64,000 bases of DNA, from positions 1 through 64,000 of the forward strand of contig NZ_FLQY01000212.1 of assembly GCF_900089945.1 (NCBI RefSeq), given 5' to 3'. A program made the position numbers and the translations under genes. Every line of letters starts with the position of its first letter. Position 1 is the stretch's first letter. The notes below the pieces were generated by a model. The model worked only from the letters and a program-made list of their open reading frames with translations, had not been told where the DNA came from and made no database searches. The DNA is from Candidatus Propionivibrio aalborgensis. Lineage in GTDB: Bacteria; Pseudomonadota; Gammaproteobacteria; Burkholderiales; Rhodocyclaceae. Shown in pieces: positions 10,117-17,912 of this stretch.

Positions 10117-10950
10117 TCAGAGGTTGGCAACAACCTCGATGCCTAGCGCGGAGATGCTTCCGGCAAAGCGCTGGAAGTCTTCCTTGGACAGGTTGGATAG
10201 TCTTCCTGCGTCAGGCTGCATTGAAGGGCGTGCCAAACCATAAAGGTGCACGCCCTTTATCTTTCCCGCGACCGATTTCATAAACTCGCGAAACCCCGAC
10301 CGTTCCGCCTCGCTTGCTTCGTCGCCGTCGATCGCAAAATAGCAGGTTTGCACCCATGTCGGCGCCAGTTCCGCGCATTGCAAGAGCGACCGCCTGACCT
10401 TTTCCGGCGTGGTATGGATGCCATTGACACGCTCGATTCCAATCGCAGTGGCCCGATCGAGCTTGAACCAGATCTCTCCATTGAGCGCACCAATAGCGGC
10501 GATCCCCTGACGCACGACCGGCCGGTGCATCAAGCTGCCGTTGGTAATCAAACGAAGCTTGACGCTTTCCAGCAACCCGCACTCCTGCAACACGCGCCCG
10601 ACACGCTCAACAGCCTTGGCAAACTCCGGCGCGCTGGTTGGTTCGCCATTCCCGGAAAAGGCGACATCAACCAGTTGCTGTGCTTCCGGAGGGGCGAGTC
10701 GGCGTAGAGAGTCACCCGTCGTGATCCCGTTCAAAAAGCGCCGTAACTCATCTTCAAGCAAATCAAGATTCACTGGGGGCGGGCCCCCGCGCGTCAGATT
10801 CGGCACCTGGCAATAGACACAAGCCCAGTTGCAGGCGTTGTTGACGTTAAGGTTGATGCCTAGCGACAGGCCGCACGCCCGTCTCGATAGAACGGGGTAG
10901 ACATAGGTCATCCCCGCGCTGTCACGACTATGATTCCTGACATTCAGCAT
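10117..10950 (-). CDS. Radical SAM enzyme, COG0731-like
   Basis: A 277-residue protein starting at ATG 10950; the longer frame begins with TTG at 11013. The [4Fe-4S] motif CxxxCxxC is at Cys40, Cys44 and Cys47 (NNACNWACVYCQVPNL). AFSGNGEPTSAPEF follows, then LRLITNGSL and WFKLDRATAIGIERVNG, the barrel motifs of radical SAM enzymes. The GNGEPT element is typical of the group containing wyosine synthase-like and pyruvate-formate-lyase-activating-like proteins. It is divergent from queD, which tempts a link to queuosine, but it does not look like QueE, so I leave the substrate open. Confidence 0.8.
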   Translation of the reverse strand: MLNVRNHSRDSAGMTYVYPVLSRRACGLSLGINLNVNNACNWACVYCQVPNLTRGGPPPVNLDLLEDELRRFLNGITTGDSLRRLAPPEAQQLVDVAFSGNGEPTSAPEFAKAVERVGRVLQECGLLESVKLRLITNGSLMHRPVVRQGIAAIGALNGEIWFKLDRATAIGIERVNGIHTTPEKVRRSLLQCAELAPTWVQTCYFAIDGDEASEAERSGFREFMKSVAGKIKGVHLYGLARPSMQPDAGRLSNLSKEDFQRFAGSISALGIEVVANL

Positions 10951-11024
10951 GACTGGCAAACTCCACGGCTTCTCGCGCCAATTTGCGTACTCCAGGCACA
11001 GCAAGGTGCCCAATCCGGCAATGA

Positions 11025-11030
11025 TATAAT
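11025..11030 (+). promoter_or_regulatory. -10 element upstream of queD
   Basis: A perfect TATAAT lies 29 bases before the queD ATG, in the radical SAM/queD divergent region. The expected -35 position (about 11002-11007) is poor, so the call rests on the -10 box and its location. Confidence 0.4.
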
Positions 11031-11058
11031 CATCGACTACATTTCCCCGAGTTTTTCA

Positions 11059-11502
11059 ATGCTCATCACCCGCCGCCTTGAGTTCGATGCCGGTCATCGT
11101 ATTCCTGACCACAAGAGCCAGTGTCGCCATCTGCATGGTCATCGCTATGCGCTCGAAATTACCCTCAGTGGCGACATCATCGTTCAGGCGGGCGATCCCG
11201 CCAACGGTATGGTGATGGATTTCTCCGAAGTCAAATCACTGGCGAAAGAGCACCTCATTGACCATTGGGATCATAGTTTTCTGGTTTACGCCGGTGACAA
11301 ACAGCTTGTGGAATTCTTGAACTCGATTCCGGACCACAAGACCGTGATCCTGGACTGCATTCCGACCTCGGAGAATCTTGCCGTACAAGCGTTTTCGATA
11401 CTCGACAGCGTATTTCAAGACACATATGGTAACCACTTGCGACTGGAGCGGGTTCGCCTCTACGAAACGCCCAACTGTTGGGCGGATGCAGGTCGCCAAT
11501 AG
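11059..11502 (+). CDS. queD: 6-carboxy-tetrahydropterin synthase QueD
   Basis: A 147-residue member of the PTPS family, which converts dihydroneopterin triphosphate to 6-carboxy-tetrahydropterin early in queuosine (preQ0) synthesis. Zinc ligands His13, His26 and His28 and the catalytic Cys22 are visible (FDAGHRIPDHK, then QCRHLHGHRYALE). The catalytic pair continues with DHSFLV and the Glu of RLYETPNCWAD. The ATG at 11059 gives the standard N-terminus; the longer frame runs into the divergent promoter region. queC and queE are not in the window. Confidence 0.92.
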   Translation: MLITRRLEFDAGHRIPDHKSQCRHLHGHRYALEITLSGDIIVQAGDPANGMVMDFSEVKSLAKEHLIDHWDHSFLVYAGDKQLVEFLNSIPDHKTVILDCIPTSENLAVQAFSILDSVFQDTYGNHLRLERVRLYETPNCWADAGRQ

Positions 11503-11541
11503 ATTCGTCCGGATCGCTGAATCAAATTCTTGTAACAGGCC

Positions 11542-12315
11542 ATGATCCTCGTACTTTCTCCTGCCAAAGCACTGGATTTCACCACGCCGGCGACAATTGC
11601 CGATCATACTCAACCCGATTTTCTCGATCAGTCGCAGTTGCTGATCAAGCGCCTGCGTACCTTGTCGCCGCTTGAGATCGAGAAGCTGATGGGTGTGAGC
11701 AGCGCGCTTGCCGTGTTGAACGCGTCTCGCTACTCCGCTTGGGATCAGCCGTTTACGCCCGAAAATGCGAAACACGCAGTACTAGCCTTTAACGGCGATG
11801 TCTATGAGGGCCTGGATGCCAAGACGCTTTCTCCCGCGGACCTTCATTTTGCGCAGGGCCATTTGCGAATTCTCTCCGGGCTGTACGGTGTGCTGCGTCC
11901 CCTCGATCTGATGCAAGCCTATCGTCTGGAAATGGGAACACGGCTGTCGAGTAGACGCGGCAAGGACCTGTACGCCTTTTGGGGCAATCGCATCGTGGAT
12001 TCGCTGAACTCTGCGCTGCGGGATGTCGAGGCACCGGCGCTAATCAATCTGGCATCGGCCGAGTACTTCAGAGCGGTCAAATTGCGGAGACTTGCCGTGC
12101 CAGTGATCCAGCCCGTATTCGAAGATTGGAGTGCGGGAAGGTACAGGGTTGTCAGCTTTTTCGCCAAGCGTGCCCGCGGGCTGATGGCGCGTTTTGCCGT
12201 CACTGGACGATTATTGCAACCGAAAGACCTGCAAGTTTTCGCTGACGAAGGCTATTCCTACACGGCGATGGCTTCAGACGAAACCCGCTGGGTTTTCCGG
12301 CGCAAGTTGCAGTAG
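11542..12315 (+). CDS. yaaA: Peroxide stress protein YaaA (UPF0246)
   Basis: A 257-residue protein of the YaaA/DUF328 family, starting MILVLSPAKALDFTTPATI, the family's highly conserved opening. Other signatures are FNGDVYEGLDAKTLS, HLRILSGLYGVLRPLDLM and YRLEMGT. In E. coli, YaaA limits free iron and thereby oxidative damage under peroxide stress. The length matches the family. Its last 42 bases overlap the 3' end of the convergent PIN-domain gene. It follows queD by 39 bases and may share its transcript. Confidence 0.93.
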   Translation: MILVLSPAKALDFTTPATIADHTQPDFLDQSQLLIKRLRTLSPLEIEKLMGVSSALAVLNASRYSAWDQPFTPENAKHAVLAFNGDVYEGLDAKTLSPADLHFAQGHLRILSGLYGVLRPLDLMQAYRLEMGTRLSSRRGKDLYAFWGNRIVDSLNSALRDVEAPALINLASAEYFRAVKLRRLAVPVIQPVFEDWSAGRYRVVSFFAKRARGLMARFAVTGRLLQPKDLQVFADEGYSYTAMASDETRWVFRRKLQ

Positions 12316-12729
12316 GGTTTCGGCGGTTTCGGCCGTGACGATGGGGCAGGGCGGCGGATTTCGCCTGTTGCGAACCAGTTTGAGCAGCATTTTGTCACGG
12401 GTTATGAGCAGGTCGGCCTTGCTGCGGGCGGCAAGAACCAGGAATTTCTGATCGTCCCGGTCGCGACAGCGTGGCAGCAGGTAGTCCTCGACTCCGCTGG
12501 CGTCGCACAGGGTGGCGATTCCTCGGTAGCCCTCTATCAGGGCATTGCGTGCGGGCAAATCGAGCCCGAACTCCGGGTAGCGGCTTACTCTTTCCAGTTC
12601 TGCCAGGCATTCGCTATCGGTGAAACACGTCATGTGCCCATGATTGAGCGCTATTCGGAGGGCGTGGGTGTGGCGGTCGGCGAAGTGCAACATGTCCATT
12701 ACGATGTTGGTATCTAGCACAAGGCGCAT
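12274..12729 (-). CDS. PIN-domain protein, toxin-like (COG1569 type)
   Basis: A 151-residue single-domain protein. The acidic residues expected for a PIN ribonuclease site are visible: Asp6 (LVLDTNIVMDML), Glu44 (DSECLAELERV), Asp92/Asp93 (RDRDDQKFLVLA) and Asp112 (LLITRDKMLL). This is the layout of the 'putative toxin-antitoxin system toxin component, PIN family'. No antitoxin-like small gene sits upstream: the next gene is the diguanylate cyclase on the other strand. It is therefore either a solitary PIN nuclease or an orphan toxin. It overlaps yaaA tail to tail by 42 bases. Confidence 0.8.
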   Translation of the reverse strand: MRLVLDTNIVMDMLHFADRHTHALRIALNHGHMTCFTDSECLAELERVSRYPEFGLDLPARNALIEGYRGIATLCDASGVEDYLLPRCRDRDDQKFLVLAARSKADLLITRDKMLLKLVRNRRNPPPCPIVTAETAETLLQLAPENPAGFV

Positions 12730-12853
12730 TGGGAATATCCGAAAATATGCTGGTTGGAGTTGTGCAGCGCATCATACGCACATAGAATCGTTCTGATTGT
12801 TTCCGTTGCTCTGTACTACTCGCCCATCGGGCCTACTGTGAAAATTCAAAATC

Positions 12854-13882
12854 GTGTTGCCCCTGTTACGCTTTATTGAAGAAATTACGTATTGCAGGGA
12901 TCGGGCCAGATTGCCCCGAGCCTTGATGCGTGCGGTGGCAGTCCTGCTTGGCGATGGGGCGGATGTCGGAATTCTTTCGCGCGATGCGCAGGGCGAAACT
13001 GTCCTGAGAGTGTTTTCAGGGGTGACCATAATGAATTCGGCCGTTTTTCTATGGCCCGAGTTCCTTCAGGATGTCAGGAGCGACGGGAAGCTGGTGACCC
13101 GTTGCATTCGCGGCCGGAACTGCGGTGCCCTGATGCTGCAATCCTCCGAGCTCGGCTCCGAGCAGACGATCCTGGCGTATGACGTAAATCAGCTTGATGC
13201 CGCTGAGCATGCCGAAGAAATCGCCAGCCTGGCGCGAATGTATAGCAATCAGATCAAGCTTCTCGATTACAGCGAACTGGATTCGCTGACCCGACTGCTC
13301 AATCGCAAGACCTTCGACGAGACGTTCGACCGGCTGTTGACCGTCTCTTCCACCGATATGCCCGATGATGACTTCGACGATCGACGTTCGAGTCCTGATA
13401 TGGGTTCGCAGGCGTGGCTGTGTGTCGTGGATGTCGATCACTTCAAGCGGGTTAACGATTCGTTTGGCCACCTCTTTGGTGACGAGGTTCTGTTGCGAAT
13501 GGGCAAGCTCATGCGGAAGACCTTCCGAGGTGCTGACCGGCTGTTTCGGTTTGGTGGTGAAGAATTCGTCGTAATTCTGAACGCGGAAACCGAAGCCCTG
13601 GCATCGACCGGATTCAACCGCTTCCGTGAATCGGTCGAAAGCCATGAATTCCCCCAGGTCGGAAAGGTCACCTGTTCAATCGGGTTTACCGCCGTTTCGA
13701 ACATCGACGTGCCCACCGATGTTGTTGGTCGTGCCGACGAGGCGTTGTACTACGCGAAGGAACATGGCCGGAATCAGGTCTGTTGTTATGAAAGCCTCGT
13801 TGCCGCAGGCGCAATTGCCAAAGCAAAGGCGGTTGAAGCGGCGGTCGATGAAGACTTCGATATTGACGCTCTTTTCGGGTGA
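12854..13882 (+). CDS. Diguanylate cyclase (GGDEF), 342 residues
   Basis: The C-terminal half is a GGDEF domain that makes cyclic di-GMP. Supporting sequence: the domain entry LDSLTRLLNRKTFDETFDRL, the metal-binding VVDVDHFKRVNDSFGH, and the active-site loop GGEEF at about 234-238. RGAD ends five residues before that loop and fits the RxxD inhibitory site, so product feedback is likely. An acidic insertion (PDDDFDDRRSSPD) interrupts the early part of the domain. The N-terminal ~150 residues resemble no sensor that I can name and have no membrane segment. The start is GTG at 12854 with no clear ribosome binding site; ATG 12926 is an alternative. Confidence 0.85.
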   Translation: MLPLLRFIEEITYCRDRARLPRALMRAVAVLLGDGADVGILSRDAQGETVLRVFSGVTIMNSAVFLWPEFLQDVRSDGKLVTRCIRGRNCGALMLQSSELGSEQTILAYDVNQLDAAEHAEEIASLARMYSNQIKLLDYSELDSLTRLLNRKTFDETFDRLLTVSSTDMPDDDFDDRRSSPDMGSQAWLCVVDVDHFKRVNDSFGHLFGDEVLLRMGKLMRKTFRGADRLFRFGGEEFVVILNAETEALASTGFNRFRESVESHEFPQVGKVTCSIGFTAVSNIDVPTDVVGRADEALYYAKEHGRNQVCCYESLVAAGAIAKAKAVEAAVDEDFDIDALFG

Positions 13883-13946
13883 CCTGTCGGGATTGCGCTT
13901 GTTCAATTTGAGGGTGCAGTAGGGAGCGGAGAGAAGTCGCCAACAT

Positions 13947-14363
13947 ATGTCTGTTCAGTCCCAACAAATCCTGCTGCGCGAGGAAGAGGTCGAGTTCATT
14001 GCCATTCGGGCACAAGGTGCCGGCGGTCAGAACGTCAACAAAGTGTCGAACGCCATCCACCTGCGCTTTGACATCGGAGCCTCCTCGCTGCCTGAAGAAA
14101 TCAAGAATCAACTCTTGCAGATGCGCGACCAGCGTATCAGCGCAGATGGCGTCGTGGTCATCAAGGCGCAGGCGCATCGCAGTCTGGAACGAAATCGCAT
14201 CGACAGTTTGACTCGATTGCGCGAGCTGATTGCCCGTGCGGCCTTTGTGCCCGTTGTGCGGCGTCCGACCCGACCGACGCGTAGTTCACAGAAAAAACGT
14301 ATAGAAAACAAAGTCAGGCGCGGGCTGGTCAAGGTATTACGCGGCCGGGTTGAAACCGACTAG
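13947..14363 (+). CDS. arfB: Ribosome rescue peptidyl-tRNA hydrolase ArfB
   Basis: A 138-residue release-factor-like protein. The catalytic GGQ is in AQGAGGQNVNKVSNAIHLRF, typical of ArfB (YaeJ) and mitochondrial ICT1. The basic C-terminal tail (RPTRSSQKKRIENKVRRG) is the part that enters the empty mRNA channel of stalled ribosomes. It hydrolyses peptidyl-tRNA on non-stop ribosomes without a stop codon. It lacks the codon-recognition domain of RF1/RF2, and its length fits the family (about 140). A good ribosome binding site (GGAGCGGAGAGAAG) precedes the ATG. Confidence 0.93.
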   Translation: MSVQSQQILLREEEVEFIAIRAQGAGGQNVNKVSNAIHLRFDIGASSLPEEIKNQLLQMRDQRISADGVVVIKAQAHRSLERNRIDSLTRLRELIARAAFVPVVRRPTRPTRSSQKKRIENKVRRGLVKVLRGRVETD

Positions 14364-14437
14364 CCGATATCCTGGGCAATCTGTCCATGCTCTGGATACA
14401 ATCACGAATTCTGCCAATTGTAAGTTGCCTGTAGTGA

Positions 14438-14502
14438 TCAGGTCGAAAACCTGAACATCAACAGGCGAATCGATCAATCACAATCATAAGCGCCCAAGGC
14501 GC
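14438..14502 (+). other. Two small hairpins in the kup leader
   Basis: TCAGGT/ACCTGA (14438-14454, loop CGAAA) and GCGCC/GGCGC (14490-14502, loop CAA). The second sits directly before the Shine-Dalgarno GAGGGAG of kup. I cannot assign them to a known riboswitch. Confidence 0.3.
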
Positions 14503-14515
14503 AATCGAGGGAGTT

Positions 14516-16375
14516 ATGCATTCTCGCCAAGCCGTGCCTGCTCTGACTGTCGGCGCTATCGGCGTCGTTTTTGGTGACATCGGCACCAGTCCCCTTTATG
14601 CGATGAAGGAGATTTTCAACGGCCATCATCCGATTCCGGTGACGCCCGAAAACATTCTCGGCATTCTCTCGATGGTGTTCTGGTCCATCATGGTGATGGT
14701 GTCGATCAAGTACGTCGCAATAATCATGCGTGCGGACAATCGCGGAGAGGGCGGTTCGCTGGCATTGCTTGCCTTGATCACCGATCGCGCCAAGAGTTCC
14801 GGATTGACGTGGATCGTTACCCTGCTCGGAATCTTTGCGGCTGCCCTGTTTTACGGCGACAGCATGATCACACCGGCCATTTCCGTCCTCTCGGCCGTTG
14901 AAGGGCTGGAAGTCATCGCGCCGTCTCTGAAGCCTTACGTCATTCCCGTAACACTGGGCATCCTGACCGGGCTTTTCGTGATTCAGAAACGGGGCACCGG
15001 AGCCGTCGGCATGCTGTTTGGGCCGATCATGATTCTCTGGTTTGCACTCCTCGGCATTCTTGGGGCCATGGAGGTGGCTCATAACCCCGGCGTGCTTGCT
15101 GCGCTGAACCCCCTTTACGCCATCAACTTCATAAATACCCATTCCGGACTCGCCTTTCTGGCCTTGGGTTCGGTGGTGCTGGCCGTCACGGGTGGCGAAG
15201 CGCTTTATACCGACATGGGTCATTTCGGACCGTTCCCCATTCGCCTGGCGTGGTTCGCTTTTGCCCTGCCTACACTGGTGCTCAATTACTTCGGCCAGGG
15301 CGCACTGCTGCTCAGCGAACCGCAAGCCATTGCGAGCCCGTTCTACCATCTGGCGCCGGACTGGGCTCTGGTTCCCCTGGTCACCATGGCTACGGTTGCC
15401 ACGGTCATCGCATCCCAGGCCGTGATCTCAGGCGCGTTTTCAGTGGCGCGCCAGGCCATTCAGATGGGATTCTTGCCGCGCATGCTGATCGTTCATACAT
15501 CCGGCAAGGCCAAGGGCCAGATTTATGTGCCATTCACTAACTGGACGCTCTATCTGGCTGTCGTCGCCCTGGTCATCGGGTTCGGGAATTCATCCAATCT
15601 GGCCGCCGCCTACGGCATTGCGGTGACCGGGACGATGCTGATCGACACCGTGCTGATCGCGTTTGTGATGGTGCTGATGTGGCGCTGGCACTGGAGTATC
15701 GTTGCGCTTGTTGCTGGCTCACTGCTCATCTTCGATCTTGCCTTCTTCTCGTCCAATATCCTAAAGATCCCGGCTGGTGGCTGGTTTCCGATCCTGATCG
15801 GACTGGCGTCATTCACCGTATTGACCACCTGGCGGCGTGGCCGCAAGCTGGTCGGCGAGGAAATGGCCAAGCAGAGCATTCCAATACATGCCTTCCTTGA
15901 TTCGATTTTCGATGTGCATCGTGTCCATGGTACGGCAGTTTTCATGACCAGTACCAAGGAAGGCGTGCCTGCGGCACTGTTGCACAACCTCAAGCACAAT
16001 CAGGTTCTGCACGAGCGGGTGGTCCTGGTTACCGTTCAAACGACCGAAGCACCCAATGTTCTCGAACACGATCGCATCTATCTACACCAGATGCAGCAAG
16101 GCTTCATCCGTTTGATCATCCGTTATGGCTTCATGGAAGACCCCGATATTCCCGGCGCTCTGATGAGCTGCAAACGCTTCGGCGAGAGTTTCGACTTGAT
16201 GGAAACGACGTTCTATCTGTCGCGTGAAACCATCGTTCCGACATTGACTCGCAACATGACGTGCCTGCGCGCCCGCTTGTTCGCGCTAATGTCGAAAAAC
16301 GCGACCAGTGCGACCGAGTTTTTCAAGATTCCAACGGGTCGGGTCGTCGAGTTGGGTACCCAGCTTGAAATCTAG
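14516..16375 (+). CDS. kup: Potassium uptake protein Kup
   Basis: A 619-residue inner-membrane K+/H+ symporter of the KUP/HAK/KT family. The N-terminal signature [20 protein letters not shown] is intact. About twelve hydrophobic segments follow to about residue 450, with motifs [12 protein letters not shown]-like ([14 protein letters not shown]) and [19 protein letters not shown]. The C-terminal ~170 residues form the cytoplasmic domain. Length matches E. coli Kup (622). The start ATG follows GAGGGAGTT. It is followed by a perfect 11-bp hairpin and then by the convergent cytochrome gene. Confidence 0.96.
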   Translation: MHSRQAVPALTVGAIGVVFGDIGTSPLYAMKEIFNGHHPIPVTPENILGILSMVFWSIMVMVSIKYVAIIMRADNRGEGGSLALLALITDRAKSSGLTWIVTLLGIFAAALFYGDSMITPAISVLSAVEGLEVIAPSLKPYVIPVTLGILTGLFVIQKRGTGAVGMLFGPIMILWFALLGILGAMEVAHNPGVLAALNPLYAINFINTHSGLAFLALGSVVLAVTGGEALYTDMGHFGPFPIRLAWFAFALPTLVLNYFGQGALLLSEPQAIASPFYHLAPDWALVPLVTMATVATVIASQAVISGAFSVARQAIQMGFLPRMLIVHTSGKAKGQIYVPFTNWTLYLAVVALVIGFGNSSNLAAAYGIAVTGTMLIDTVLIAFVMVLMWRWHWSIVALVAGSLLIFDLAFFSSNILKIPAGGWFPILIGLASFTVLTTWRRGRKLVGEEMAKQSIPIHAFLDSIFDVHRVHGTAVFMTSTKEGVPAALLHNLKHNQVLHERVVLVTVQTTEAPNVLEHDRIYLHQMQQGFIRLIIRYGFMEDPDIPGALMSCKRFGESFDLMETTFYLSRETIVPTLTRNMTCLRARLFALMSKNATSATEFFKIPTGRVVELGTQLEI

Positions 16376-16391
16376 CGATCTTGCGTGCACT

Positions 16392-16417
16392 CTTGCGCGC
16401 ATCTTCATGCGCGCAAG
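16392..16417. terminator. Perfect hairpin between kup and the cytochrome operon
   Basis: CTTGCGCGCAT (16392-16402), loop CTTC, ATGCGCGCAAG (16407-16417): an 11-bp perfect stem lying between two convergent stop codons. There is no T run on either side, so termination would rely on Rho or on the stem alone; it may also protect 3' ends. Confidence 0.55.
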
Positions 16418-16423
16418 GATCTC

Positions 16424-17899
16424 CTACAGCGTTTTCAGATATTCCACCAGAGCCGCTTTGTCCGTGGCCGACAAACCGGTTCCAAACTCGTGCCCCTGGT
16501 TGCTGCCACCCTTGCTTGCGGTATCCAGGCGTGTTCCAACGCGTTGGGCTTCGGGCGTGTCAGTGACGAAACCAACCTTGGTCTGATCGTAGACATCGTA
16601 CCCGCGCCAGAATACCTTGGGGCGTTTGGCGACCGGTTCCAGCAGATCGCGCAAAGTGGGCACCGAGCCGTTGTGCAGGTAGGGTGCCTTGAGCCAGATT
16701 CCGTCAAGAAAAGCGGCGACATAGCCTTTCAGGTCCTCTTCGACCAGACCGCGGCGTTCCAGCCCCATGTCCTTGACTACCTGATTGGCCTTGATGGCGG
16801 CGCCCTTGTTCCACGAGTCGAGGCGACCTCGGTCGGTGCCGACCTCGGCCAGAAGTAGGGGCGTGCCGGTCTTATCGCTGGCGTGGCAGCTGGCGCAGTG
16901 AGCGTCGAACAGAGGCTTGCCAGCCGCCGCCTTGGCGTTATCGATAGGGAAGGGATATTTTGGCGGCGGTAGCTCGGAGAGATAGTCCTTCAGCCATTGC
17001 ACCTGTCCGACAAAATCCGCCTTGTCGGCCGGAGCCGCGCCGAGCAGGCCGAGTGCGGAATCCATGATCACCGAGTAGGGATCGTGGCTGTCGCCGGCGT
17101 AATTCATGCGGTGGCCCTTGTCCCATACGTATTTTTTCAGATTCCAGACCGAGGGCATGTCGGTAGGGCCGAAGGTGTCGTCCATCGGTGCCTTGATCAT
17201 GAAGTACTTTGTCAGGTTCATGGCGTCATCGCGGCCGCGTCCCCATTCCGGGAAATCTTCGCGGTAGATCCAGGCGAACTGCTCTTCACGTTCGATCAGG
17301 CGTTTCTTGGTGATGGGAATGATGAAGAAGCGATACAGCAGCTTGTCGATGAAATCGAGATTGGTGACCCGATTGATCTCGGCCATCAGAATGTCGGCGT
17401 TGAAACGCGGATCCTTGGCGCAGTCGACGAGGTAGCGGAAGAAGCTTTCAACGTTGGTTGTATGCGATGAGCCGCCGACCACGAACACCGGGTTGGCATC
17501 GGGTGACTCGCGGTAGCTGGTCGTGTGGCAGACGGCGCAGTTGTTGGCCACGCGGTCGAAGCCGATTTTCTTTTTGGTGAACCCCGTCGGCAGTTCACGG
17601 CCCTGCTCCCAGGGCACACCGAGCGCCGCATAGCCTCCGGGGATTACTTTCCCGTCCTGAGTCAGCTTTTCCGGAAAGACGCGCGGCAACACATAGAAGA
17701 TCCAGTAGGGAATTCCCGCGTCGTTTTCGGCGCCGATGGAACCGTACTTGAAGCGCATTTCCGGCGTGGCCGTGACCCAATCCGGTTGCGGATGCTCGCG
17801 GAAGCCTCGGTCGTAGCCGATCATCGCGCCAAGCAGGCCGACAACCACCAGCGCCAAGCCTCCGATCTTGAGCCAGGTCTTGCATTTCGTGGTAATCAT
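16424..17899 (-). CDS. Exported diheme cytochrome c, RoxA/MauG-like (491 residues)
   Basis: An N-terminal hydrophobic segment (LKIGGLALVVVGLLGAMIG) serves as signal or membrane anchor. Two c-type heme sites are present: CAVCH at 121-125 and CASCH at about 334-338. A late block DGIWLKAPYLHNGSVPTLRD continues with LLEPVAKRPKVFWRGYDVYD, the 'APYLHNGSVPT' sequence shared by RoxA (rubber oxygenase) and MauG/diheme peroxidase relatives. It is the last gene of a minus-strand operon starting at 25081 and is a clear paralogue of its neighbour at 17913-19439. Substrate and redox partner are unknown; a structural comparison with RoxA would be needed to choose between oxygenase, peroxidase and electron carrier. 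Confidence 0.8.
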   Translation of the reverse strand: MITTKCKTWLKIGGLALVVVGLLGAMIGYDRGFREHPQPDWVTATPEMRFKYGSIGAENDAGIPYWIFYVLPRVFPEKLTQDGKVIPGGYAALGVPWEQGRELPTGFTKKKIGFDRVANNCAVCHTTSYRESPDANPVFVVGGSSHTTNVESFFRYLVDCAKDPRFNADILMAEINRVTNLDFIDKLLYRFFIIPITKKRLIEREEQFAWIYREDFPEWGRGRDDAMNLTKYFMIKAPMDDTFGPTDMPSVWNLKKYVWDKGHRMNYAGDSHDPYSVIMDSALGLLGAAPADKADFVGQVQWLKDYLSELPPPKYPFPIDNAKAAAGKPLFDAHCASCHASDKTGTPLLLAEVGTDRGRLDSWNKGAAIKANQVVKDMGLERRGLVEEDLKGYVAAFLDGIWLKAPYLHNGSVPTLRDLLEPVAKRPKVFWRGYDVYDQTKVGFVTDTPEAQRVGTRLDTASKGGSNQGHEFGTGLSATDKAALVEYLKTL

Positions 17900-17912
17900 G
17901 ATGTCATCGCCT

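Noticed and set aside
14474-15349. 291-codon minus-strand open frame opposite kup
   Set aside because: It mirrors the kup codons and gives a His/Gln/Arg-rich nonsense translation; kup itself is complete and conserved.
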